A stretch of 64,000 bases of DNA from Stenogyne calaminthoides (Eukaryota; Streptophyta; Magnoliopsida; Lamiales; Lamiaceae): NCBI GenBank assembly GCA_037126765.1, contig JBBCBC010000017.1, forward strand, positions 23,923,916 through 23,987,915. Reading direction: 5' to 3'. Each line of letters opens with the position of its first letter. The first letter of the stretch is position 1. Below, piece by piece: positions 23,974 through 33,457 of the stretch. The notes beneath the pieces were generated by a model. It saw nothing but the letters and a program-made list of their open reading frames with translations. It searched no databases and had not been told where the DNA came from. The translations under genes were made by a program, and so were the position numbers.

Positions 23974-24777
23974 CTTCCCTTCATGGGGCACCAACTTAAC
24001 CAACAGATGTTTACCGAAGTTCTCACTCAAACGGGACTTATCACCCTCACGGGATCGCTTTTACCCTCCTTTCGGGATTGCTAGATGTTTACCGAAGTTC
24101 TCACTCAAACGGGACTTATCACCCTCACGGATCGATTACCCTACCTCCCTTTCGGGATTGCTAGATGTTTACCGAGTTCACACTCACCTACAAACTTAAC
24201 CGACTGATTTGGGTAAGGTTTGTTTGGTTTCCAACTAGGTTGAGATTTTCCCTTACATTTGTTTAGCCTCAATGCTAAGGATGGGAAAATCTCTCTAAGC
24301 TTAGGATATAGCATTTGTGCTTAGATCTAGGGTAGAACACTTTTGAATATATGTGTGTATTTCTTGCTCTGTGTTCTATGAATGGAGTTGCTTGAATATT
24401 TGGCTTTAATTTCACTTTGCGGATCCTCCATTATCTTCTTTTTGAAGATAGTGCAATGTATTTATAGTGTGGATTTAAATATTACCGTTGGAAAGTAATA
24501 TTCAAATCCATACTAATAACTTCCAGCTTTTCTTTGTCCTTTTGCACTTTTCCTTGCAACTTTATGTCACATCAATATGTGTGTTGTCATCTTCTCATTG
24601 GCCAGCTTTTTGTGTGTCTAACGGATCTGATTTCAAATTCCTTATTACCGCTCAAACTCTTCCGATTACGGGTCGTTTGATCTGTATGAAGATTTCGGTC
24701 CGCAGAATTCGTCCTCAGAAAATCTGGTCTGCAGATTGGGTCTCCCTCGATCAGACAAGACAGCCAGATCGACAAGA

Positions 24778-25060
24778 CAACATCAGTCAAGAAAGATCCG
24801 TCAATCAGATCCGTCAAGAAGATCGTGTCAGCAGATCTGGTCAAGAACATCGTCACCAGATCCGTCAAGAAGATCGTCACCGCACAATGGCCGCAAGAAC
24901 ATCAAGTCACCATCCGGGTCACCAGATCCGTCAAGAACATCAGTCACCAGATCCGTCAAGAAGATCGTCACCAGACTGGTCAAGAATATCGTCACCAGAT
25001 CCGTCACCAGATCCGGGTCACAAAGATCGTCGCCTTTATCTAGTTAGTAACATCGTCACC
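24778..25060 (+). repeat. U3 minisatellite in the solo LTR
   Basis: About ten imperfect units built on CAGATCCGTCAAGAAGATCG and TCGTCACC. The array causes long open frames on both strands (for example 223 codons at 24488) that are not genes. The D LTR at 57351 has a different array in the equivalent part of U3. Confidence 0.75.
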
Positions 25061-27129
25061 AGATTCGCAACCGCATCAAGATCAAGATCACCATCGATCT
25101 CGACGATCTCGCTCTGCGTATTCGCTCCGATCTCGATCATCTTCGGCCTGATTTCGTGAGTTCCCCCTCAATTTGTTCTCTCATTCCCCCTCAACTTGTT
25201 ATCTGTAGATTATCTTAAATAACACAAGTTGATAATATTTTGGCATAATTAATCAAAACTAAAATATCCCAACAATAGGAAAGATTGTATGTTCTCTTAC
25301 GTGAGTCTAAAATGGCATATTAAAGTTTGGTGAATTTTCGTTAAGTTTCTAGTGGGTTACGAATTTTCATATGAAGCATGTACTGTATGACGTACCCTAT
25401 TACGAACCCATTTTTACTCAAAAACCTGGTACCGACCCTTAGCTCAAATGTCTTAGGTTTCTAAATGAAAGTTTCTTATGCTTAAGTTTTGTATAACATA
25501 TTTTAAATTCGTAATATTTAGATGTTTTTCCAGTGAGTTATGATTTTTAGTTTAAAGTGTGCACTATTTTGACGAACCTTTCAATACTCTGCCTTAAATC
25601 GCAAATGTACCTTGTTTCCTTAGCTCAACGAATTTTTTCCCTTGATGAACTCTGTTCCTTTTCAAAAGATGTATAATATACTACAATTTCATATTTTTCC
25701 AGTAAGTCTAATTGTTTTTTTTCTTTTATGCATGATTACATGTCTTTATGCCAAAGGAGTAGTACTAGCGAGAAGGAATGGTAATACTTTTAGAACCAAG
25801 CATGTTTTAGGTTACTGAATGTTTCATGTTTTCTTTTGTGAATATATGTTTGGATGTTTTACTTGTATTATTAAGTTTTTGAGTAAACCCGACCCCGATC
25901 TATGAACCCTTTCGTAAAATAGGGAAATCGTACCAATCCAATAATCGAGTTTCGACGCCCATGTCGAACTCGAAATGAACTCTTATAACTTTTAAATACT
26001 AAATGCCTTTTTATCGAAGATCCCTTAATTCGATGCGAAACGATTTATTAAATAAAAGAAGGAACAATGACTAAACGAACGGATTGTGCTAGGTCTTTGG
26101 GGTTTGCTCGGAAGCTTGGAAGTCGTCCCGTGTTCAAAAGCTTTCAAGGAGTTAAAACTTTTACTTGAAAAGTTATCAGGTGGGTGACACTATCTGTATA
26201 GCTAGATAATGTTATATGGACTGTTGACAGTTTTCAAAGCAAACTAAATAAGCACTGTTAAAAGATATGTTTTGAAACTTGTGGTTTTGGTATACAATGC
26301 ACTGAAAATCATGTGAGTACGAATATGAGTTTTGTGAATATTGGAACATGAACTATATGTGTCGTTTATCTGTTGGGCCTTGTGCCAATGATTTTTAGGA
26401 TGAGTCCCGTGAGAATGAATTGGTGGTTTTGCGGGGAGATAAGAAAGCGTTGATATAAGGTAGCGATGATATAAGGAAGCAAGGGGATATAAGGAAGCTA
26501 TCGGGGGTTGGACGCGGTAGGGCGCCTACCGGTGACACCCCTTGGTGTTTGAATGTTGCGGGATTGGAAGTGGTAGACGCTACCAGTGCCACCTATATGC
26601 GTGATTGTTGAATAATATGATTGATGTTATAAATGTTGGATACTGTATGAACTATTAACAGGAAATCGTGAGTAAGTTCTTGTGTTATAAAGAGAATGAG
26701 TAAAAGCTTCTACTATTTTGAATTCTTGTCAATCTGTATAACAGCGTACAGGTTGCCCGTTGAGATTTTTATCTCACGCCCCATTAAACCCCCTTTTAGG
26801 TTATGATGCTGAGGGCTGGGAGCTGCAGTAGATGACCAGCTTCCCCCACTGCCTTATTCAATAAACAAACTGCTTTCTAAATTCGAATAATATGTCTAAT
26901 TAATACTCTGTGGATCTTGTACCAATGATGTTTATGTACTAAGTATTGAATTTATCTACCCTTCTATTTCTAAACTTGTGTTAAGTTTTATTCTGCTGCA
27001 ACTCAATTTGTTTTTCCTACCTTTTAAAAGAAATTTTCTGGCTCAGTTTTACGGTTCACTAAGTGATGACTCGGGTTTAGGGAGTTATGACCTCGGGGGT
27101 CAACGTTCTGAATTCCGAGGCATTACAGG

Positions 27130-27146
27130 TGGTATCAGAGCTTATG
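27130..27146 (+). other. Primer-binding site of element E
   Basis: TGGTATCAGAGCTTATG, two bases after the 5' LTR end; complementary to initiator-Met tRNA. Confidence 0.9.
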
Positions 27147-28867
27147 TTCAAAACTCCGGACCAAATGATTTACTTTCTTTTTACTTCAAAACTTTACTTA
27201 GGAAAGTAGACAATTTTCATAAATTCTAAATGTTACTAGTGGGAAAGTTTTCTACCGCGGCGTACCGGAAGAGTCTCGAGGTATGTGAATGACTTGTGAG
27301 AAATTGTATAATAAAACCCTTACAAACGAGAACAACCAAGAAGAAAAAAAAATACGAAAGTCTTAAAAGAGACGAGTAAAACCCCAAGGAAATAGAAGAA
27401 TATGCTAGGGAACTGATGCCTGATTTACATACCATTTTGCACATGTTACTTGATTTCTCGTAATACATGTGGTAACCTTATGTGACGATCTTCCTTGCGA
27501 ACAAAATTTGTTTATGTGTTATGTACGACTACTATTTTCTTCTTTTTCTTCTTTGTTACTGATCTTAGATCCTTTCTTTTTAGACGGGAACCTTAGGAGG
27601 ATTGTATGGCTTTTACTCTCCGTCTCAGGAGCATGTACCAGTGCGAGCGCGAGTCTATCTATGACTTCACTGCCCATTTCATCGCCTTTAGAGGATGAGC
27701 TCTCCTAGAGGGCCTAGTTCGATCGAAAGGAGAGGTCATGCCCTCCCGAGGGACGCAGCCTGCACATCGATGGCTAACGCTGCGCGCAAGGAGTGTTCGA
27801 CCATCAGGCTACCGACGCCCAGACACGGACCGCATAATTTCACCACTTTCATGGACGACCGTCTGGAGAGCATCGACACGCCTACCTGTGCCTTTAAAAC
27901 GTCCAACCCGAGATCGCCAGGCCGCTTTTCATGAGGCAACAAATGAACATCGACATGGATAGACGTGCCATAGAGCATGAGCTCTTGGTCGTACGGGCTC
28001 AGAAGAGGACCTTGGAGGACAGGGAGGCCGGACTGGAGCTCAAGGCCATCCACCTGTTTGAGCGCGAGAACGCTAGATGGGAGGTAGCAAAGATCCACCG
28101 CCATCTGGGCGTGGATATCTGGCAAGAGATCGGGCTATTTGGAGGGCCTGTAGCGTCAGACCCGGTTGGGGCATACGTCGACGTCGACCAGAATGACGAT
28201 CCGACAGAGGATAATTACTATAGTCCCACTATGGGACCAGCAGCTAGAACCAATAATGCTGAGGCAGGGCCGAGCCACCACCCCGACACTTGCTCCACCA
28301 CAGATTGATCTGACGCAATAGATGCGTTTTGTACATAGTTTTGGGGGATCAATTCTCGGGTGATGTAATAGAATTAGGAGACTTGTGGTCGATCTAGTTC
28401 GAACCCTTTTGCTACCGAACCATTATTTTGTAGCGGCCTGTGCACCTGCTTTTAGTTTGTCGAATATGTATATTACTCAACTTATTTTAATGTTATGCTG
28501 ATATATTTTCAAAGTCTCGCACCCTTTAAATTTTGTTGGAGACCCGTTTCTCTCCATTTGACCTTGAGAACTTGTCTTTATCTTTTCAATTATGTATGCA
28601 TACTATAGTCTCACGTGTTTCTTTTGTGGGACATTCTATTATATCCGTTATGTTTATCTTAATGTTTACAACATGTGTCATTGTTTCCCTAACATGCATC
28701 GTCGAGCCCGACTACTGTGCTGCTAATCTAGACAGTACATTCCGATTTACGTGGTCTCCCATGCGTGATTGATTTAATACCATGCTGTTATATGTTGGAT
28801 TCTCTTGTTTTGAATTTTATCATACCTATATGAATTAATACTTTATTCTCCTAAACTTTTCTTTAGG
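27147..28867 (+). other. Leader of element E with a possible 125-aa ORF
   Basis: A 1.7-kb region between PBS and gag. The frame 27931-28308 encodes 125 aa starting MRQQMNIDMDRRAIEHEL, rich in charged helix-forming residues (RAQKRTLEDREAGLELKAIH), then an acidic low-complexity end. I do not recognise it. The preceding GC-rich part (27650-27960) is open in several frames. It could be a short leader peptide or non-functional. Confidence 0.35.
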
Positions 28868-29198
28868 ATGGCACCACCCAGGAGGAACCTACGTGCAAAT
28901 AGGGAACCAGTTGAAGGTTTCGTAGGACGCGAGGCTCCACCGGCCGTGTCCGGAGCCGACATGGCATGGGAGTTCTTCAGCTCCCTACAGACGTTCATGC
29001 AATAGGAAGTACCACCCCCACCACCTGCTCATGCACCGCTCCATCACCCTCACACAAACTCCACTATCGAACAATTTCGACGGTTACAGCCACCCCGTCT
29101 GAAGGGAAATGAAGGACCCATGGGGACCGAGGAATGGACAGCCGAGATGGAATGAATTTTCCATCACATGACTGTGACGGAGGCCCAGAAAGTGTCAT
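28868..29198 (+). pseudogene. Element E gag N-terminus with two stops
   Basis: ATG at 28868 begins MAPPRRNLRANREPVEGF. The same frame continues through TAG (29003-29005) and TGA (29153-29155) into MTVTEAQKVSCAQFQLAEDA and WWESPRAYHG, typical of gypsy gag (retrotrans_gag). The frame then shifts near 29260 to that of the long ORF. CAG to TAG is the likely first change. Confidence 0.8.
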
Positions 29199-31928
29199 GT
29201 GCCCAATTCCAGTTGGCGGAGGATGCTGCCCAATGGTGGGAAAGCCCACGAGCGTACCATGGCGCCCGACGAGAGAGAATCCTTCACTTGGGAGGATTTC
29301 AAGCGATCAGTGACGAGGAGATACTTCCCACAGGCCCTTCGAGACCGAAAGGAGGTTGAATTTGTGAACCTTAAACAAGGAACTCTCTCGGTCACTGAGT
29401 ACGAGAAGCAGTTCAACAAGCTATCTCGTTATGCTCCACATATGGTGGAGATGGACGAGAGGAAAGCGAGGAGATTCGAGAGAGGCCTGAGGCCTGAGAT
29501 CAGAGGAGTTGTAGCTGGGCTGAAGCTCCCCAGCTACGGTGAAGTGTTCGACCGTGCGCTGATTGTATCCATCAATTTAGGACTGGAGTTCAAGCAGACT
29601 CCACCTGCCTTAGCGGCGAACAGGAACTGGTCCCCAAATTTCAGGAAGGACTCGAACCAACCACAGATGGGGAATAACTTTACTGTTAAGCCTGGAGCGA
29701 GGTACCTGCCTTTCTGCTCGACCTGCAGAAGGTCACATGTGGTACCGTGCTTCAAGGAGACTGGCACGTGTTTCAGGTGCCACCAGCTAGGACACAAGGC
29801 TCATGAATGCCCCCGGCCTGCTAATGGACCCTCGCCTGAAGTAAGGAATCAGAACCGCCAGCAGCCGATAAACAACTTCCGTCTGCCGGGACCCCCGAAC
29901 AGTAACTACCGCCCACCTAGGCCACCGAAAAAGAATTTCCCCGCCCAGCTGCAGAGGGGACGCGGTCAAGTGAATGCAATGATTGAAGAGGAGGGCATGG
30001 AAGACCCTACTCTTAATGAAACGATGGCAGGTACATTACTAGTCCTTGGTTTGCCTGTTCATGTATTGTTTAATACTGGAACATCACACTCCTTTATGTC
30101 TGAAAGGTTTAAGAAAAACCTTAAGTTGAAAAGTGTTAATAGTGAAACTCTGAATGTAAGCATTCCATCCGGTGATACAATAAACATTCAGGAACTAGTA
30201 AAGAGTGTGAACATAGAGATAGGCGAACACAAGATAAAAACCGACCTTTATGTTCTAAGGATGAAAGATTTTGACATAATCCTAGGGATAGACTGGTTAA
30301 GACAAAACAAGGCTATCATAAGGTGTTCGGAAAGGGAAATAGATTTCGAAACGATGGATGGCCAACGTTTCACCTTTCAGGGAACGAAGACCAAGACTGG
30401 AGTGAGGGTAATCTCCGCAATGCAAGCTGCCAAGCTACTACAAAGGGGAAATTGCCAGGGATACCTACTCAACGTCTCCGCAATGACTAAGGACACGAAA
30501 TCGCCAGTTGAAGTGCAAATCGTAAATGAATATCCCGACGTATTTCCTGAAGAACTGTCTGGATTACCCCCAGATCGCCAAGTAGAATTCACAATTGACT
30601 TGACACCCGGCGCTGCACCCGTGTCAAAGGCACCGTACAGAATGGCACCCAAGGAGTTACAAGAATTAAAGGAGCAATTGCAGGAACTGATGGATAAGAA
30701 GTACATCCGTCCGAGCATATCGCCTTGGGGAGCACCTGTACTCTTTGTGAAGAAGATAGATGGATCACTCAGAATGTGTATCGATTACATAGGGTTAAAC
30801 CAGTTGACCATCAAGAACAAGTATCCTCTCCCCAAAATCGAGGACTTGTTCGACCAGTTGAAACACGCGACAGAATTCTCAGAGATCGATCTAAGTTCGG
30901 GCTATCACCAACTGAAAGTCAAGGGAAGTGATATTTCGAAGACGACCTTCAGGACAAGGTACGGACACTACAAATTCACAGTGATGCCTTTCGGAGTGAC
31001 GAATGCACCCGCAGTTTTCATGGATTTGATGAACCGAGTATTCCACCAATACTTGGACCAACTCGTCATTGTATTCATCGATGATATACTGGTTTACTTG
31101 AGGGATCTAACGCAACACAAAGATCACCTCAGGACTGTCTTGGAGACACTGAGACGTGAAAAATTATACGCTAAGTTCAGCAAGTGCGAATTCTGGATTG
31201 ACCGAGTGATGTTCCTAGGTCACATAATCTCGGTAAAGGGAATCGAAATGGATCCTGCAAAGTTGGAAGCCATAGTAGATTGGAGGGCCCCAACGAATGT
31301 CAACGAAATAAGAAGTTTCCTGGGACTGGCAGGATACTACCGGAGATTCATCCAGGATTTCTCACGCATTGCGAAATTGCTGACACACTTGACCAAGAAG
31401 AATGAAAAGTTTGTCTGGATGTCTACCTGTGAGGAAAGTTTTCAAGAACTGAAAAAGAGATTAACCTCCTCACCGGTACTGACTATTCCCGACGGGTCAG
31501 AAGGATTCGTGATCTACACCGACGCATCCTTATCAGGATTGGGCTGTGTCATTATGCAGAATGGGAAGGTCATTGCATATGCGTCCCGCCAACTAAAGAC
31601 GCACGAACAGAACTATCCTACGCATGACTTGGAGTTAGCAGCCGTTGTTCACGCTCTGAAGATATGGAGACACTACCTGTATGGTGGAAAGTGTGAAATA
31701 TACATGGACCACAAGAGCCTGAAGTACTTCTTTACGCAAAAAGAATTGAACATGCAACAGAGAAGATGGCTTGAACTGGTGAAAGACTATGATTGCACTA
31801 TCCATTATCACCTGGGGAAAGCGAACGTCGTGCCTGATGCGCTGAGCAGAAAGGGAAGTGCGACACTCAGTGCCATGCCCACTAAGCAAGAATCACTACT
31901 CAGAGATTTTTCCCAATTGAAATTGTAA
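29199..31928 (+). CDS. Element E gag-pol: capsid, zinc knuckle, protease, RT, RNase H (909 codons)
   Basis: The first Met at 29199 is internal to gag in a shifted frame, so this is not a natural start. Order: capsid (SFTWEDFKRSVTRRYF; GTLSVTEYEKQFNKLSRYA), CCHC knuckle CFRCHQLGHKAHEC near 29770-29811, aspartic protease with LFNTGTSHSF near 30067 (the catalytic DTG is NTG), RT with IRPSISPWGAPVLFVKK, an altered CIDYIGLN (usually R), and the intact FIDDIL near 31076, then RNase H with TDASLSGLGC, YPTHDLELAAVVHALK and PDALSRK. Stops with TAA at 31926; the same frame continues into integrase. Acts in cytoplasmic particles. Protease loss alone would block maturation. Confidence 0.9.
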   Translation: MPNSSWRRMLPNGGKAHERTMAPDERESFTWEDFKRSVTRRYFPQALRDRKEVEFVNLKQGTLSVTEYEKQFNKLSRYAPHMVEMDERKARRFERGLRPEIRGVVAGLKLPSYGEVFDRALIVSINLGLEFKQTPPALAANRNWSPNFRKDSNQPQMGNNFTVKPGARYLPFCSTCRRSHVVPCFKETGTCFRCHQLGHKAHECPRPANGPSPEVRNQNRQQPINNFRLPGPPNSNYRPPRPPKKNFPAQLQRGRGQVNAMIEEEGMEDPTLNETMAGTLLVLGLPVHVLFNTGTSHSFMSERFKKNLKLKSVNSETLNVSIPSGDTINIQELVKSVNIEIGEHKIKTDLYVLRMKDFDIILGIDWLRQNKAIIRCSEREIDFETMDGQRFTFQGTKTKTGVRVISAMQAAKLLQRGNCQGYLLNVSAMTKDTKSPVEVQIVNEYPDVFPEELSGLPPDRQVEFTIDLTPGAAPVSKAPYRMAPKELQELKEQLQELMDKKYIRPSISPWGAPVLFVKKIDGSLRMCIDYIGLNQLTIKNKYPLPKIEDLFDQLKHATEFSEIDLSSGYHQLKVKGSDISKTTFRTRYGHYKFTVMPFGVTNAPAVFMDLMNRVFHQYLDQLVIVFIDDILVYLRDLTQHKDHLRTVLETLRREKLYAKFSKCEFWIDRVMFLGHIISVKGIEMDPAKLEAIVDWRAPTNVNEIRSFLGLAGYYRRFIQDFSRIAKLLTHLTKKNEKFVWMSTCEESFQELKKRLTSSPVLTIPDGSEGFVIYTDASLSGLGCVIMQNGKVIAYASRQLKTHEQNYPTHDLELAAVVHALKIWRHYLYGGKCEIYMDHKSLKYFFTQKELNMQQRRWLELVKDYDCTIHYHLGKANVVPDALSRKGSATLSAMPTKQESLLRDFSQLKL

Positions 31929-32078
31929 TTCTCCAACCGTTGTTGTGCATACGCGACAAAAGCTGCACTCACAGTGCAACCAACGATGCGAGAAAGAATC
32001 AAAGAAGCACAAGAGAGTGATAAATTCCTCGGGAAAATGAAGTAACGAGCAAAGAAAGAAACCATTCACGGTTTCTTC

Positions 32079-32930
32079 GTGTGTCCTGATGGAACTTTGA
32101 TGTTCGGGAACAGGGTCTGTGTGCCGAAGACAGAACAACTGATGAATGAGTTATTAAGAGAAGCCCACAATACCCCGTACACCGTACACCCTGGAGAGAC
32201 AAAGATGTACCGGGAACTACGGGAGAACTTTTGGTGGAGAGGAATGAAAAGGTCGATAGCTCATTTCGTGAGAAAATGTTTAACTTGTCAGCAGGTTAAA
32301 GCAGATCACCAACGACCATCGGGATTACTGAATCTGCTAGAGATAACGGAATGGAAATGGGAGAACATCGCTATGGATTTTGTCACGGGTTTTCCCAAGA
32401 GAATTAAAAATCACGATGCTATATGGGTTATGATAGATAGATTCACAAAGTCAGCCCATTTCATTCCTATCCGTATGACCTACTCGATGGATAAGCTTAC
32501 ACAACTGTACATAGCAGAAGTAGTCCGACTGCATGGCGTACCAGTCTCAATCGTTTCAGATAGAGACCCTCGCTTCACCTCAAATTTCTGGAAAAACTTA
32601 CAACAAGCTTTGGGGACTGAGTTGAACTTCAGCACTGCATATCATCCTCAGACAGATGGTCAGTCAGAAAGGACAATACAAACCTTGGAGGATATGTTGA
32701 GGGCTTGCGCCTTGGATTTTGAAGGAAGTTGGGAAGCGAATCTCCCTCTAGTGGAATTTGCTTACAACAATAGTTATCAAGCTACGATACAAATGGCACC
32801 GTTCAAAGCACTTTATGGAAAAAAGTGCAGGTCGCCTATCTGTTGGGATGAAGTCGGAGTCCGAAAGATCTTAGGACCTGAACTTGTGGAGAAATCTGTA
32901 GAGACCATCTCCCGGATCAGAGAAGAATAA
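32079..32930 (+). CDS. Element E integrase (zinc finger and DDE core)
   Basis: In frame with the preceding 909-codon ORF but separated by TAA at 31926 and 32042. The HHCC finger is readable (H in HNTPYTVHPGETK; CLTCQQVK). The DDE core is intact: AMDFVTGFP, IVSDRDPRFTSNFW and TDGQSERTIQTLEDML. Ends at TAA 32928-32930, where a frameshift leads to the C-terminal domain. It inserts element cDNA into the host genome. Confidence 0.9.
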   Translation: MCPDGTLMFGNRVCVPKTEQLMNELLREAHNTPYTVHPGETKMYRELRENFWWRGMKRSIAHFVRKCLTCQQVKADHQRPSGLLNLLEITEWKWENIAMDFVTGFPKRIKNHDAIWVMIDRFTKSAHFIPIRMTYSMDKLTQLYIAEVVRLHGVPVSIVSDRDPRFTSNFWKNLQQALGTELNFSTAYHPQTDGQSERTIQTLEDMLRACALDFEGSWEANLPLVEFAYNNSYQATIQMAPFKALYGKKCRSPICWDEVGVRKILGPELVEKSVETISRIREE

Positions 32931-33430
32931 AGATAGCTCAAGACCGTCAGAAGTCCTACGCCGACACACGAAGAAAAGATCTACACTTTTAAGTCGGTGA
33001 TAAGGTGTTCTTAAGAGTCGCACCAATTAAGGGACTAATTTTTTTTGGCAAGAGAGGTAAGCTGAAACCTCGCTTCGTAGGGCCCTTCAACATTTTGGAT
33101 AGAGTCGGAGGCGTAGCCTACCGAGTAGCCCTACCGCCAGAGTTGTCACAAGTACATAACGTGTTTCACGTGTCCACACTTAGGAAGTACCTAAGCGACC
33201 TGGACCATGTCATCGATTTCAAAGATCTAAGTTTGAGTTGCGATTTGACATACGAAGAAGTACCGGCGACTATTTTGGGGAGAAAGGTCCACATTCTAAG
33301 AAACCGAGAAGTACCTCTAGTACTAGTACAGTGGAGCAGACATGGAAAGGAGGGAGCCACTTGAGAAAGAGAGGATGAGATTCTGGCTAAGTACCCCAAT
33401 GCCTTCGGGATAAGTAAGTAAATTTCGAGG
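32931..33430 (+). pseudogene. Element E integrase C-terminal domain and chromodomain
   Basis: In the shifted frame IAQDRQKSYADTRRKDL is followed by TAA near 32990, then 33005-33364 gives VFLRVAPIKGL, LKPRFVGPFNILDRVG (GPY/F-like region) and QVHNVFHVSTLRKYLSD. The chromodomain is at about 33262-33400: ILGRKVHILRNREVPLVLVQ, then WSRHGKEGAT followed by TGA where Trp is expected. Chromodomains steer insertion to particular chromatin. Confidence 0.85.
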
Positions 33431-33435
33431 ACGAA

Positions 33436-33457
33436 ATTCCTTTTAAGGGGTGTAAGA
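33436..33457 (+). other. Polypurine-type tract of element E
   Basis: AAGGGGTGTAAGA directly before the 3' LTR start TGTAACAACCCG, preceded by CGAGGACGAAATTCC, which is usual upstream of Tekay LTRs. Confidence 0.7.

Larger units (their letters stand above)
23794..25274 (-). mobile_element. Solo LTR of Sirevirus-like family D inside E
   Basis: 1,481 bp flanked by the perfect 5-bp duplication ATAGG (23789-23793, 25275-25279). Minus-strand ends are TGTTGGGATATTTTAG and CGGGACCAACA, as in element D at 57351. It has the CCAACGG box (24485-24491), a TATA box (24459-24466), tandem leader units at 24000-24190 and the hairpin motif at 23943-23973. No internal element sequence remains, so it is a product of LTR-LTR recombination. 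Confidence 0.93.
22525..27127 (+). repeat. 5' LTR of element E, interrupted
   Basis: Starts TGTAACAACCCGAATCC and ends GAGGCATTACA before the PBS. A minus-strand solo LTR is inserted at 23794-25274. Two small hairpins lie at 26515-26531 (CGGTAGG/CCTACCG) and 26571-26585 (TGGTAG/CTACCA), both kept in the 3' LTR. Confidence 0.92.

Noticed and set aside
24778..25060. CRISPR-like array
   Set aside because: Units are imperfect with no unique equal spacers, and the context is a plant LTR.
24488..25159. 223-codon open frame in the solo LTR
   Set aside because: It runs through the U3 minisatellite, is open on both strands, and lies antisense to the LTR.
27736..28125. 129-codon minus-strand frame in element E leader
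   Set aside because: Shadow of GC-rich leader sequence opposite the 125-codon sense frame.
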